Shown here one piece after another: positions 16,986 to 24,994 of a DNA stretch of 64,000 nucleotides. The notes under the pieces are model-generated. The model searched no databases and had not been told where the DNA came from. It saw nothing but the letters and a program-made list of their open reading frames with translations. Source of the stretch: CAMLFJ01 sp035524955 (GTDB lineage Bacteria; Methylomirabilota; Methylomirabilia; Rokubacteriales; CSP1-6); contig DATLFG010000059.1 in the NCBI GenBank assembly GCA_035524955.1, positions 1 through 64,000 of the forward strand. The letters are read 5' to 3'. The position numbers and the translations under genes are program-made. Positions within the stretch are counted from its first letter, which is position 1, and every line of letters begins with the position of its first letter.

Positions 16986-17927
16986 TCACACCTTGATCTG
17001 AGCGATCCGCCAGATCACGAAGAAACCGATCACCTCGAGTACCAGGCCGGCGCCCACGAGCCACGGCCCGATCGGATTCGTCTTGAGCGCGTCGAAATAG
17101 CCTGGATGCGCGAGCTCGAAGAAGATGGCGAACACCACGGGGCTCAGCCCGACGCAGATGGCCGACCACTTGTGCTGGGCCGACAGCACGCGGGCATAGC
17201 TCAGGATCTTGAACCGCTCGCGGATCACCTCGGCGAGCCGGTCGAGCACCTCCGCCAGATTACCGCCGACCCCTCGCTGGATCCGGATGGCGGTGCAGAA
17301 GAAACCCATGTCCTCCACCGGAACCCGCTCCTGGAGCCGGAAGAGGGCCTCGCCCGGATCCATCCCGAGGCGGATCTCTTCGTCCACCCTGCGGAACTCC
17401 GCCCCCACCGGGTCTGGCGTGTCCTCGGCGACCACGCGGATCGCCCCCGAGAGGGCGTTCCCCGCCCGGATCGCCCGTGTGATCGCGTCGAGCGCATCCG
17501 GGAACTGGGTCTGGAAGGCATTGAGACGTCGCCGCCGCCGGTAGAGTAGGTACACGATCGGGACCGAGCCGGCGACAACGGCGGCGATGAGCCCCCAGAC
17601 GAACCTGCCGGTCCTCAGCCAGCCGGCTGCCCCGCCCACGACCGCGAAGGCGAGGATGACCAGGGCGAAGTCGCCCGGCGTTCCCTTGTAGCTCGACTGG
17701 GTGACGAGATCCTCGAGGCGTGCCATCAGGCCGGTGCCACTGAAGAGACCTGCGAGGGCGCCCTCGCTGCGCTCGACGTCGGTCCGGAGGATCTGGCCGG
17801 GGCCGGCGGCGGCCGGCCGCTTGAGCCTGGCCCGGACGGACCGCTCCGCCTGTCCGACCCACCACAGGCCGATGACGAGGATCACAATCGCGAGGAAGAC
17901 GAGGAGCGCGATTGCCAGCGCCATCAT
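16986..17927 (-). CDS. tadB: Tad inner-membrane platform protein TadB (T2SS F family)
   Basis: 313 residues. One N-terminal membrane segment, two central segments (AVVGGAAGW and LIAAVVAGSVPIVYLLY), then the T2SSF domain at about 140-265 with FPDALDAITRAIRAGNALSGAIRVVAEDTPDPVG and an IQRGVGGNLAEVLDRLAEVIRERF segment. This is typical of TadB, the partner of TadC. Its start overlaps the end of tadA by four bases, so the two are translationally coupled. Confidence 0.9.
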   Translation of the reverse strand: MMALAIALLVFLAIVILVIGLWWVGQAERSVRARLKRPAAAGPGQILRTDVERSEGALAGLFSGTGLMARLEDLVTQSSYKGTPGDFALVILAFAVVGGAAGWLRTGRFVWGLIAAVVAGSVPIVYLLYRRRRRLNAFQTQFPDALDAITRAIRAGNALSGAIRVVAEDTPDPVGAEFRRVDEEIRLGMDPGEALFRLQERVPVEDMGFFCTAIRIQRGVGGNLAEVLDRLAEVIRERFKILSYARVLSAQHKWSAICVGLSPVVFAIFFELAHPGYFDALKTNPIGPWLVGAGLVLEVIGFFVIWRIAQIKV

Positions 17928-19309
17928 CGTATCGCCTGTCGCCGGGCGGGATCGAAGACCTCCGGCCCGAGGTGAATGCCAGCCCGCTCGAGCCGCTCCG
18001 AGAACTTCGGCCGGATGCCGGTGGCCCGGTAGAAGCCGTGCACGCGCCCGTCGGCGTCGATGCCCTGCTGCTCGAACACGAAGATGTCCTGCGTGGTGAT
18101 GACATCCTCTTCCATGCCGACGATCTCCGTCACCCGTGTCACCTTGCGAGTGCCGTCCGACAGCCGGGCCAGGTGGACCATCAGATCGAGCGCCGAGGCG
18201 ATGTAGTCGCGCATGGCCCGAACCGGAAGGGACACGCCCGACATCAGGACCATGGTCTCGAGCCGCGAGAGCGCGTCGCGGGTGGAGTTGGCGTGGACCG
18301 TGGAGAGGGAGCCGTCGTGGCCCGTATTCATGGCCTGGAGCATGTCCAGGACCTCGGGTCCGCGCACCTCGCCGACCACGATGCGGTCCGGTCTCATCCG
18401 GAGCGCGTTCCGCACGAGGTCGCGCTGGGTGACCGCGCCCTGGCCTTCGATGTTGGGCGGCCGGGTCTCGAGCCGGACCACGTGCTCCTGCTGGAGCTGC
18501 AGCTCGGCCGAGTCCTCGATGGTCACGATACGCTCGGTGTTGGGGATCGCGTTGGAGAGCACGTTCAGCATCGTGGTCTTGCCGGCGCCCGTGCCGCCCG
18601 ACACGAGGGTGTTCAGCCGGGCCTGCACGGCTGCTCGCAGGATCTCGGCCAGGCCGGCCGTCAGCGTCCCGAACTCGACCAAGTCGGCCATCCGGTAGGG
18701 TTCGGCGGCGAAGCGCCGGATGGAGAGGACCGGTCCATCGATGGCCAGGGGCGGGATTACCGCGTTGACACGCGAGCCGTCGGGCAGTCGCGCGTCCACC
18801 ATCGGAGAGGATTCGTCCACGCGCCGGCCCACCGCCGAGACGATGCGCTCGATGATCTGCAGGAGATGCTTGTCGTCGCGGAAGATCACCCGCGTGCGCT
18901 CGAGCTTGCCGCGGCGCTCGACGTAGACCTCCTTGGAGCCGTTGACGAGGATGTCCGAGACGCTCGGGTCCTGCATCAGCGGCTCGAGCGGACCCAGCCC
19001 GAACGTCTCGTGCTCGACCTCGAGCACCAGCTGCTCGCGCTCGTGCCGGCTGAGGGGCGTCTCGTCGCCCGCCAGCATGTCCTCGACGATCCGGCGGATC
19101 TGCTGCTGGACGGTGTCGAGGGGGAGGACGTCGAGCTTCGCGAGATCCAGCCGCTCGATGAGCTGGCGGTGGATTCGGGTCTTGAGGTCATAATAGGCGT
19201 CCCGGCTCGGGCTCGGCGCGTCGAGCCCAACGTTACCGTTGCCCGCCATGACCGTGGTCGGGGCCACGTCCCTCTGGCGAGCCGTTGTCCTCCGCTGAAA
19301 CAGTCCCAT
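17924..19309 (-). CDS. tadA: Tad pilus secretion ATPase TadA/CpaF
   Basis: 461 residues, a T2SS E-family hexameric ATPase that powers Flp pilus assembly. Walker A is SGGTGAGKTTML near residue 245. The Asp box and Walker B region are IEDSAELQL and RIVVGEVRGPEVLDML, and the His box is LSTVHANS. The family's N-terminal domain occupies residues 1-200, with IVEDMLAGDETPLSRHE and a DILVNGSKEVYVE strand. It lies directly after tadZ without a gap. Confidence 0.93.
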   Translation of the reverse strand: MGLFQRRTTARQRDVAPTTVMAGNGNVGLDAPSPSRDAYYDLKTRIHRQLIERLDLAKLDVLPLDTVQQQIRRIVEDMLAGDETPLSRHEREQLVLEVEHETFGLGPLEPLMQDPSVSDILVNGSKEVYVERRGKLERTRVIFRDDKHLLQIIERIVSAVGRRVDESSPMVDARLPDGSRVNAVIPPLAIDGPVLSIRRFAAEPYRMADLVEFGTLTAGLAEILRAAVQARLNTLVSGGTGAGKTTMLNVLSNAIPNTERIVTIEDSAELQLQQEHVVRLETRPPNIEGQGAVTQRDLVRNALRMRPDRIVVGEVRGPEVLDMLQAMNTGHDGSLSTVHANSTRDALSRLETMVLMSGVSLPVRAMRDYIASALDLMVHLARLSDGTRKVTRVTEIVGMEEDVITTQDIFVFEQQGIDADGRVHGFYRATGIRPKFSERLERAGIHLGPEVFDPARRQAIR

Positions 19310-20533
19310 TTATCCGTCTCCTGGAATGCCTTTGGGGTTCCAAGCGAGGCGCAGGAGCGAAGGCGAGCGCGCCGGACCCGATCGAGTGGGCGAGCCGGGG
19401 CGGTAGAGGCCACCCGCCAGCTCGCGCAGATTCTTGGCGATCTTGGAGCGAGGCGCCGTCGTGACAACCGGCTGCCCGCTGTTGATAGAGGAGACGACGG
19501 TGGAGTAGTCGCTGGGCGTCCGCCAGTAGATGGGTAGGCCGAGCGCCTCCTGGGCGTGCTTGAGGGTCACGTCCTCCCCGGTCCCGTCCCGCATGACGAC
19601 GATCTTGACGCGCTGGAGGTTGAGGCCGAGATGGCGAAAGGCCGCCAGGCCGGCCGAGCCCGACCGGAGGGCAGATACAGTAAGGCTGGTGAGATAGAGG
19701 ATCGTATCGGAAGCCTCGAGCGCGGCGATGGTGCCGGGGTCGAAGTCGTGCCGGAGATCGAGCACCACGTGCGAGAAGTGGGAGCGGATGATCTCGAGCG
19801 CGCCCTGGACCCGCTCGGCGAGAATCGGGCTCCGCTCGATGCGGGTCGGTCCCGGTAGCACCAGGAGGCCGCTCGTGTGCTTGACCAGAAGGCCGTGGAG
19901 GAGAGACTCGTCCAGCCGCTCGAGGCTCTCGAGCGCGTCCAGCACCGAGTACGTCTGGTTGAGGTTGAGGAACGTGGCGATGTCGGACTGGCGCGTGTCG
20001 AGGTCGATCAGGATGGTGCTGCCGGGCGCCCGCTCCGCGAGGCAGACGGCCAGGTTGGTGGCGAGCGTGGTGACGCCGAGGCCCCCCTTGGTGGAGAAGA
20101 CCGACGTGATCCGACCGACACGCGCCGGCGGCTGGCTGCCCCGGCGGAGGCGAAGGAGCTTCTCGAGCGCGGCGGAGAGGTCGTCCCGCTGGACCGGGCG
20201 GCGCAGGAACTCCACCGCCCCGGCGCGGATCACGTGGATGACGAAGTCCGCGGAAACGCTGGGACCGGTGGCGAAGACGGTGGCGTCGGGGAACGCGCGA
20301 GCCAGGCCTTCTACGACCTTCGCCGGAGGCCCATCCGGACCAGTCGTCTCATCAGCGGCGAGCTCGACGATGACCAGGTCGGGCCTTCGGGCGGGCCCCT
20401 CATGCACCGCCTGGGAGAGCCGCTTGAACTCGCCGACGACCAGCGCCGCGGACGTCGCCGCGAGCAGGCCCTTCAGGAGCGAAGTGGACTCGGCGTCACC
20501 GCCGACGATGATGGTCCGAAGCGCGAAAGTCAT
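19310..20533 (-). CDS. tadZ: Tad pilus localisation ATPase TadZ/CpaE
   Basis: 407 residues with two domains. Residues 1-125 are an atypical receiver-like domain (TIIVGGDAESTSLLKGLLAA, with ATVFATGP near the end). Residues 140-380 are a MinD/ParA-type domain with the deviant Walker A FSTKGGLGVTTLATNLA, the switch region LIDLDTRQSDIATFLNL, and a later VVLDLRHDFD. TadZ marks the cell pole or site of pilus assembly and recruits other Tad proteins. The second Lys of the deviant Walker A is replaced by Val (GVTT), as in several TadZ proteins that bind but hydrolyse ATP poorly. Confidence 0.85.
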   Translation of the reverse strand: MTFALRTIIVGGDAESTSLLKGLLAATSAALVVGEFKRLSQAVHEGPARRPDLVIVELAADETTGPDGPPAKVVEGLARAFPDATVFATGPSVSADFVIHVIRAGAVEFLRRPVQRDDLSAALEKLLRLRRGSQPPARVGRITSVFSTKGGLGVTTLATNLAVCLAERAPGSTILIDLDTRQSDIATFLNLNQTYSVLDALESLERLDESLLHGLLVKHTSGLLVLPGPTRIERSPILAERVQGALEIIRSHFSHVVLDLRHDFDPGTIAALEASDTILYLTSLTVSALRSGSAGLAAFRHLGLNLQRVKIVVMRDGTGEDVTLKHAQEALGLPIYWRTPSDYSTVVSSINSGQPVVTTAPRSKIAKNLRELAGGLYRPGSPTRSGPARSPSLLRLAWNPKGIPGDG

Positions 20534-20546
20534 TCGGGGCCGTCGC

Positions 20547-21953
20547 TCACCTGGGCGGCAGGTTGCTCTGACCGAACGGCCGGGTGACGACGTCGCCCAC
20601 TCCCGGGATTCCGGGGACGAGCGTGAAGTCCTTCTTCTCGTCCTCCCGAAGATCCAGGAGCCGCCGCGCGTCCACGCCGCCGCCAGGGGCGTCGGGCTTC
20701 ACGAGCTTGGCGGTGACCAGGAACAGCAGCTCGGTCTCGTTGTTCTGGAACCGGGTGCTGCGGAAGAGGGCGCCCAGGATCGGAATGTCGCCCAGGATCG
20801 GGATCTTGGCCACCGCCTGACGCACCTCGTTGTTGATGAGCCCGGCGATGGCGAAGGATTCACCGTCCTTCAGATTGATTGTCGTGGAGGCTTCGTTCTT
20901 CCTGATCACCGGGATGTTGAACCCGGCCGAGACCAGGCCCTGGCTGAAGTCCAGGCTGGAGACCTCCGGCCGGATCTTGATGTTGATGTTCTCCCCGTCC
21001 TGGACCACCGGCAAGAAGACCAGCCCCACCCCGAACTCCTTGAACTGGACCGTGATGCTGTTGTTGTCCTGGGAGATCGGGTAGGGGAACTCGCCGCCCG
21101 AGAGGAACTTGGCCTCCTTCCCGCTCTGGGTCACCAGGTTGGGCTTGGCCAGCGTGCGGAGCACGTTGCGGTCGGTCAGGGCGCGCACCACGCCCGCATA
21201 GTCACGGCTGGCGGAGGAGAGGAAGATGTTGCTCCCCGCGAGCCCGAAGTCGGGCGAGCTCTGGCCAAAGACGCCGTTGGCGACGACGGGGCCGACCGCG
21301 CCCAGGGCCAGGCTGAAGGGATTGCCGGGGGTGGTGGCGCCCTGGAACGTCTGACCGAGCGCGCGGGCGGAAAATCCAAGCTCCTTCAGCGCGGCCCGGG
21401 CGATCTCCGCGACGTGGACCTGGAGCATCACCTGCTGGGGCTTGACGTCGGTCAGGCTGAGCAGGCTGACGACCTTGCCCTTCGGGGCGAAGACGGAGGC
21501 GACCTCGACGATGCCGGCGATCGTGCGCTCGCTGGAGACGTTGCCCTCGAGGATGATGGCGTCCTGGGCCGGATGGACCTGGATCTGGTCGCGAGGCGCG
21601 ACCTGCTTGAGCCGCTCCGTGAGCAGGGCCAGGTCGCTCTGGACGATGACGTCGAAGAAGACGGTCTTGGTCGGGTAGAACGCCACGAGCGACGTGGTGC
21701 CCACCGCCTTGCCGTTGATCAGGATCTGGTTGGGCGTGACCACGAAGACGTCGGCGATGGCCGGATTCGTCACCGAGACCCGCGTGAATGCCTCCTGGAG
21801 GTTGAGCACCTGCGACTTGCCGATGGTCACGTCCAGACGGATGAGCCCCGGCTCGGCGCCGGGCGCCGGGAAATGAGCCCCGGCGAAGAGCAGCAGCGTG
21901 GCGGCCAGCAGCGAGGCGGAAACACGAGCTGCTCGGCGATGTCGTCGTGGCAT
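20547..21953 (-). CDS. rcpA: Tad outer-membrane secretin RcpA/CpaC
   Basis: About 468 residues. A signal peptide is followed by the pilus N-domain (VTIGKSQVLNLQEAFTRVSV, ADVFVVTPNQILINGKAVG) at about 35-110, a BON-like region at 120-180, and the secretin domain at 200-430 (VQPQQ-like MLQVHVAEI, SVRALTDRNVLRTLAKPNL, GGEFPYPI, ILGDIPILGALFRS). It forms the outer-membrane pore for the Flp pilus. Three in-frame ATGs lie at 21971, 21962 and 21953; the last has the best-spaced GGGGGA. Confidence 0.92.
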   Translation of the reverse strand: MPRRHRRAARVSASLLAATLLLFAGAHFPAPGAEPGLIRLDVTIGKSQVLNLQEAFTRVSVTNPAIADVFVVTPNQILINGKAVGTTSLVAFYPTKTVFFDVIVQSDLALLTERLKQVAPRDQIQVHPAQDAIILEGNVSSERTIAGIVEVASVFAPKGKVVSLLSLTDVKPQQVMLQVHVAEIARAALKELGFSARALGQTFQGATTPGNPFSLALGAVGPVVANGVFGQSSPDFGLAGSNIFLSSASRDYAGVVRALTDRNVLRTLAKPNLVTQSGKEAKFLSGGEFPYPISQDNNSITVQFKEFGVGLVFLPVVQDGENINIKIRPEVSSLDFSQGLVSAGFNIPVIRKNEASTTINLKDGESFAIAGLINNEVRQAVAKIPILGDIPILGALFRSTRFQNNETELLFLVTAKLVKPDAPGGGVDARRLLDLREDEKKDFTLVPGIPGVGDVVTRPFGQSNLPPR

Positions 21954-21983
21954 TGCGGTCATGTCCCCCATGTCAGTCGAGTC

Positions 21984-22451
21984 TCACTTCTTGCCGGGCT
22001 CGGCGGTGTCCGGCTTCACCTGGCCGAGCTCCTGCCAGCGCTGGTCCTTGTCCCGGGTGAAGAGCTGCTCGGTCATGCTGGCCCCGCGCTGGACCAGCAC
22101 CGCGTGGGGCGCCTCGGTTCCGCTCGGGGCGGTGACCGTGCCCAGCGGCGAAGGGTGGACGACCAGGTCGAACTGGCGCGGCGCCTTGCCCGAGAAGATC
22201 ACCAGCGAGGTGACCCCGGGAGCCTTGCCGACGACCAGTAGCTGAGTCGGGCTGATCACCTGGACGTCGGCGATATTGGGATTGGCGACGGCGACCTTGC
22301 GGGCAGGATCGCCGACCTCGAGCACGTGCGACCTGTCCACGCCCACGTACAGGCGGCTGAGGGACTGGGCCGCGACCGGGCCTGATGGCACCACGGCTGC
22401 GGCGAGGCCCAGCAGCGCGTAGCCGGCTACACGAGCGAGTTGCGGTCGCAT
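21984..22451 (-). CDS. Stand-alone pilus N-domain protein, secreted
   Basis: 155 residues with a signal peptide (YALLGLAAAVVPSGPVAAQ) and one pilus assembly N-terminal domain: SRLYVGVDRSHVLEVGDP, IADVQVISPTQLLVVGKAPG, VTSLVIF. This repeats the first domain of the adjacent secretin but without a secretin part. It may be a periplasmic partner or pilotin-like companion of the secretin, in the place where other tad loci have rcpB. Its ATG overlaps the stop of cpaB (TGATG), so translation is coupled. Confidence 0.8.
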   Translation of the reverse strand: MRPQLARVAGYALLGLAAAVVPSGPVAAQSLSRLYVGVDRSHVLEVGDPARKVAVANPNIADVQVISPTQLLVVGKAPGVTSLVIFSGKAPRQFDLVVHPSPLGTVTAPSGTEAPHAVLVQRGASMTEQLFTRDKDQRWQELGQVKPDTAEPGKK

Positions 22452-23347
22452 CAGCGATCTCCCTTGGGCGCGTGCTGCTCACTCCAGGAATTGCCGCGCT
22501 CCCGCACGAAGACCTGCTCGCTCACCTTGGAGCCCCGGATCACGGCCACCGGATACTTCTCGATCGCCGGGAGAGGGAGGGGCGCGCTCCGGGCCACGAC
22601 GGCCTTGGCCTTGGCATCGGGCTTCGGGGCTGCCGGAGCCAGGTCGGAGAGCAGGGAGGACGGCGTCGCTCCTGGCGTCCGGACCACCTCGGTGTCGCGG
22701 AGGTTGCGCTGCACGAGCATGAGCTTGCCTTCGGCCTGGGCCACCGCGAGGCGCTCGACCTGCTGGGGGCTCAGTGCCATGGTCACCGTGGTGTTGGTCA
22801 CGGGCTTGTTATCTTTGATCTCGACCGTCTGGCCGGCGGCGAGGACGGTGACGTCCTGCAGGATCACCTTGGCGATCTTCTCGTTCGATCCCGGGGCCTT
22901 GGGCATGCTCACCAGCACGTCCACCCGGCTGTTCGGCAGCACGAAGCCGCTCTCGCGCGTGGCCGTGTCGAGCGTGATGGTGACGCCCCGCTGGCCCTCG
23001 GGAATCAGCATGGGCATGATGCCTCCCCGGCCGGCGAGCTGCGGGGCGAGCTTGGCCTCCATCAGCGGCTCACCCGCGACGATGGAGCCCCGGACCACGC
23101 GCCCCTCGGCTTCCTCGAGGCTTCGGATGGCGCCCGGCGGGACCGCGGCCTTGGGCCACGGGACGAGCTTGATGTGCTGGCGCGTGAGGCTCTCGGCGAG
23201 CCCGATGTTGGCGGCCGCCACCACGATGCTCTCGGACTGGTCGTCCTTGGTCCTGGCGACCTGGCTGACCACACGGTAGACGAGAAAGCTCGCCAGCAGA
23301 CCGATGAGCGAGGCGCACACGACAATCACCAGCAATCGCCGACGCAT
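22451..23347 (-). CDS. cpaB: Flp pilus assembly protein CpaB/RcpC
   Basis: 298 residues. One N-terminal membrane anchor (LLVIVVCASLIGLLASFLVYRVV), then an SAF domain at about 40-110 (IVVAAANIGLAESLTRQHIKL, EAEGRVVRGSIVAGEPLMEA) and the RcpC/CpaB domain at 125-215 (VTITLDTATRESGFVLPNSRVDVLVSM). CpaB proteins lie in the periplasm and are thought to link the secretin to the rest of the apparatus. The C-terminal 60 residues are an Ala/Pro/Lys-rich extension. Confidence 0.9.
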   Translation of the reverse strand: MRRRLLVIVVCASLIGLLASFLVYRVVSQVARTKDDQSESIVVAAANIGLAESLTRQHIKLVPWPKAAVPPGAIRSLEEAEGRVVRGSIVAGEPLMEAKLAPQLAGRGGIMPMLIPEGQRGVTITLDTATRESGFVLPNSRVDVLVSMPKAPGSNEKIAKVILQDVTVLAAGQTVEIKDNKPVTNTTVTMALSPQQVERLAVAQAEGKLMLVQRNLRDTEVVRTPGATPSSLLSDLAPAAPKPDAKAKAVVARSAPLPLPAIEKYPVAVIRGSKVSEQVFVRERGNSWSEQHAPKGDR

Positions 23348-23363
23348 AGAGGTTCCTGCCTTC

Positions 23364-23801
23364 CTATTCGCGCCGCATCCGGACCGTTTGCTGGAGGACC
23401 AGCGGGTTGCCTGGTGTCCCCAGTATCGGCAGGAAGAGCGGCACGACAGTCTCGAAGTTGATGGTCACGGACGCCAGCACCTGGGAATCGGGCGGGCAGG
23501 CGGCGACCGAGCATGTCACCGTCATGACGGCCGCCGTGAGGTTCGCCGCGTCGAGGATCTCGGTCATGCGGGTCAGGGCCGGGCCGTTGTTGAACGTCGG
23601 ATTGTTCGGGTCCGGCGGAGGCGTGACCACTCCCACACGCGCTCCTTCCCGCGCCACGTTTGTGACGATATTGGTGGTGAGCCACGCGCGGCTTAGTTCC
23701 AAGGATGCCAGGAAGATCAACAGTAGCGTCGGCAGCACCACGAGGAACTCGAGAGTTGAGGTGCCGCGCTGATTACCCAGTCGTCGAATCGGTCTCATCA
23801 T
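23364..23801 (-). CDS. tadE: Minor pseudopilin TadE-like
   Basis: 145 residues. The N-terminus RLGNQRGTSTLEFLVVLPTLLLIFLASLE is a TadE-type prepilin signal: a glycine before a Thr/Glu-containing hydrophobic helix, with Glu at position +5 after the presumed cleavage. The rest is a small extracytoplasmic domain with two Cys close together (VTCSVAACPP). TadE proteins are processed by the Tad prepilin peptidase and help pilus biogenesis. Two adjacent ATG codons (23801 and 23798) compete for the start. Confidence 0.85.
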   Translation of the reverse strand: MMRPIRRLGNQRGTSTLEFLVVLPTLLLIFLASLELSRAWLTTNIVTNVAREGARVGVVTPPPDPNNPTFNNGPALTRMTEILDAANLTAAVMTVTCSVAACPPDSQVLASVTINFETVVPLFLPILGTPGNPLVLQQTVRMRRE

Positions 23802-23820
23802 AGTGTTATCGTCGTGCTCC

Positions 23821-23852
23821 GGCTCCCGGGACTCGTGAGAGCCCCGGGAGCC
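23821..23852 (-). terminator. Intercistronic hairpin downstream of flp
   Basis: GGCTCCCGGG and CCCGGGAGCC are a perfect 10-bp inverted repeat with a 12-base loop, lying between the flp stop and the tadE start. There is no clear U-run, so it is more likely an attenuating or 3'-stabilising structure than a full terminator. Such structures let a pilin gene be expressed far above the downstream assembly genes of the same transcript. Confidence 0.6.
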
Positions 23853-23867
23853 TGCGCGGGTTGTGGC

Positions 23868-24044
23868 CTACGTGATGATGCCTGTCAGAGCGTCGCTGAT
23901 GTCCTGGACGACATCGAGCAGGGCCGTCTGAAGCTGGCCGGGGTACACGACCAGCGCTACCGCCACGATCAGGGCGCCCACCGCGATCCACTCGAGCGTC
24001 TCAATGCCGCGCTCGTCTCTCAGATATCCGAGAATCTTCTTCAT
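23868..24044 (-). CDS. flp: Flp major pilin (short prepilin)
   Basis: 58 residues, typical for Flp prepilins. The sequence begins MKKILGYLRDERGIETLEW and continues as a hydrophobic helix, AVGALIVAVALVVYPGQL, with a short C-terminus. The prepilin peptidase should cut after the Gly of DERG, leaving IETLEW with Glu at +5 of the expected motif block; Trp replaces the Tyr often found after that Glu. It has a strong AGGAGGG Shine-Dalgarno. It stands at the head of the Tad structural genes and is followed by a hairpin. Confidence 0.88.
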   Translation of the reverse strand: MKKILGYLRDERGIETLEWIAVGALIVAVALVVYPGQLQTALLDVVQDISDALTGIIT

Positions 24045-24154
24045 TCTTTCCCTCCTGTGTGAGATCGAAACGTTGACCGCCGGTGTTGCTGACTTCCGCT
24101 GTTCTCTGGTCTACTCTCTTCGCCGCGCTGGCTCGTCGCTCGTCCTCCCCCCCT

Positions 24155-24412
24155 TCATCTGGCGCTGTCCTGTCCCGGCTGCACCTCGTACGCCCTCACG
24201 TTCACGAACCCGCCGCACTCGAGCGCCAGGACCACCGCGTCCATGCGCTCCCGCGGGACCCGAAATCCCAGGGCGCCGGGCTCGACCATCTCCACATCGT
24301 GCTCCGAGACCTCCTCGAGGAGCCCCGCCTGCTCGAGCACCTCGAAAACCATCGGAGCCTCCCCACCGTTGTGGCCGAGCTTCACGACCACCAGCGACTC
24401 CGTGATGCTCAC
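24155..24412 (-). CDS. Small protein leading the Tad transcript, unknown
   Basis: 85 residues, acidic, no signal peptide or membrane span. Recognisable stretches are FEVLEQAGLLEEVSEHDVEMV and FRVPRERMDAVVLALECGGFVNVRAYEV, which suggest a compact alpha/beta fold, perhaps ligand- or protein-binding. The GTG start follows AAAGGGATC. It is the first gene after the leftward -24/-12 element and precedes flp by 110 bases, so it should be co-regulated with the pilus. I do not recognise the family. Confidence 0.6.
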   Translation of the reverse strand: MSITESLVVVKLGHNGGEAPMVFEVLEQAGLLEEVSEHDVEMVEPGALGFRVPRERMDAVVLALECGGFVNVRAYEVQPGQDSAR

Positions 24413-24508
24413 GCTCGATCCCTTTCGAACCTCCGCGCAGCGCCGGAGGAGAGTTACCGAGTCTCAATCGCCGATCGCTCCCGAATCGCTTTGGCGAGCG
24501 GCAGAAGT

Positions 24509-24523
24509 GCAGCCGGTATGCCA
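24509..24523 (-). promoter_or_regulatory. Sigma-54 (-24/-12) promoter driving the Tad cluster
   Basis: On the minus strand the sequence TGGCATACCGGCTGC fits the sigma-54 consensus TGGCAYR-N4-YTGC with exact GG/GC spacing, and is followed by A. Transcription would start near 24497 and reach the small gene at 24412 after an 85-base leader, then flp and the Tad genes. The next gene on the other strand encodes an enhancer-binding protein, as expected for this promoter class. Confidence 0.7.
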
Positions 24524-24624
24524 AGCGCGAGGAACTGTCGATCCAGGCGACGAGATGCTGAGATTTATCGAGTGCTTGAAACTGCCTGGACGGTGAGTGC
24601 AGATCCTGGCCGATGCACCACGTC

Positions 24625-24644
24625 CTCATGCGTGGGTGCATGAG
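24625..24644. promoter_or_regulatory. 20-bp palindrome, candidate activator site
   Basis: CTCATGC and GCATGAG are perfect half-sites 6 bases apart. It sits 100 bases upstream of the leftward -24 element and about 290 bases from the rightward one, the normal range for an upstream activating site. A weaker ATGCACC/GGTGCAT dyad overlaps it (24613-24640). Binding by the neighbouring regulator is inferred from position. Confidence 0.5.
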
Positions 24645-24930
24645 CCTGGTAGCCAGCACGTAGGCTTGCTGGTTGCGCGGGCGGCAACTCGGATTCGATC
24701 TGCCGTGGAGTTAGGGCACAGCTTCTTTGGGTATTCCGGACTGCATACTGAAGATTCAATCCGGTCTTACGCTCGAGGCTTGCGTGGAGACCGGGAGGGG
24801 CCAAAGGTCCAAGCTTTTATCCAGATTGGGATGGGACCTGACCCTCCTGGGGGACGCCGGGGCCTTGTCGGGCTCGGCCATCGGCGCTAAGTACCTGCCA
24901 AAAATGACCAATCGGCCGCCTGCTCCAGCC

Positions 24931-24945
24931 TGGCATCGATCCTGC
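24931..24945 (+). promoter_or_regulatory. Sigma-54-like (-24/-12) promoter of the regulator gene
   Basis: TGGCATCGATCCTGC has the TGGCA and TGC blocks at exact sigma-54 spacing; the only departures are a pyrimidine at position 7 and C for T at the first -12 base. A start near 24957 would leave a leader of about 38 bases before the regulator's GTG. This would make the regulator gene itself sigma-54 dependent. Confidence 0.5.
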
Positions 24946-24994
24946 GATGACCTGGCGCGCCTCGATCAAGATATGCGTTTCTGGGAGGGCAACG

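Noticed and set aside
19728..22241. 837-codon open frame on the plus strand across the Tad genes
   Set aside because: It is the high-GC shadow of tadZ, rcpA and the N-domain gene, which all carry known motifs on the other strand.
24660..24685. A further -24/-12-like sequence (CAGCACG, TTGCT)
   Set aside because: The spacing between the two blocks is one base too long and the first GG is missing, so it does not meet the sigma-54 rule as the other two sites do.
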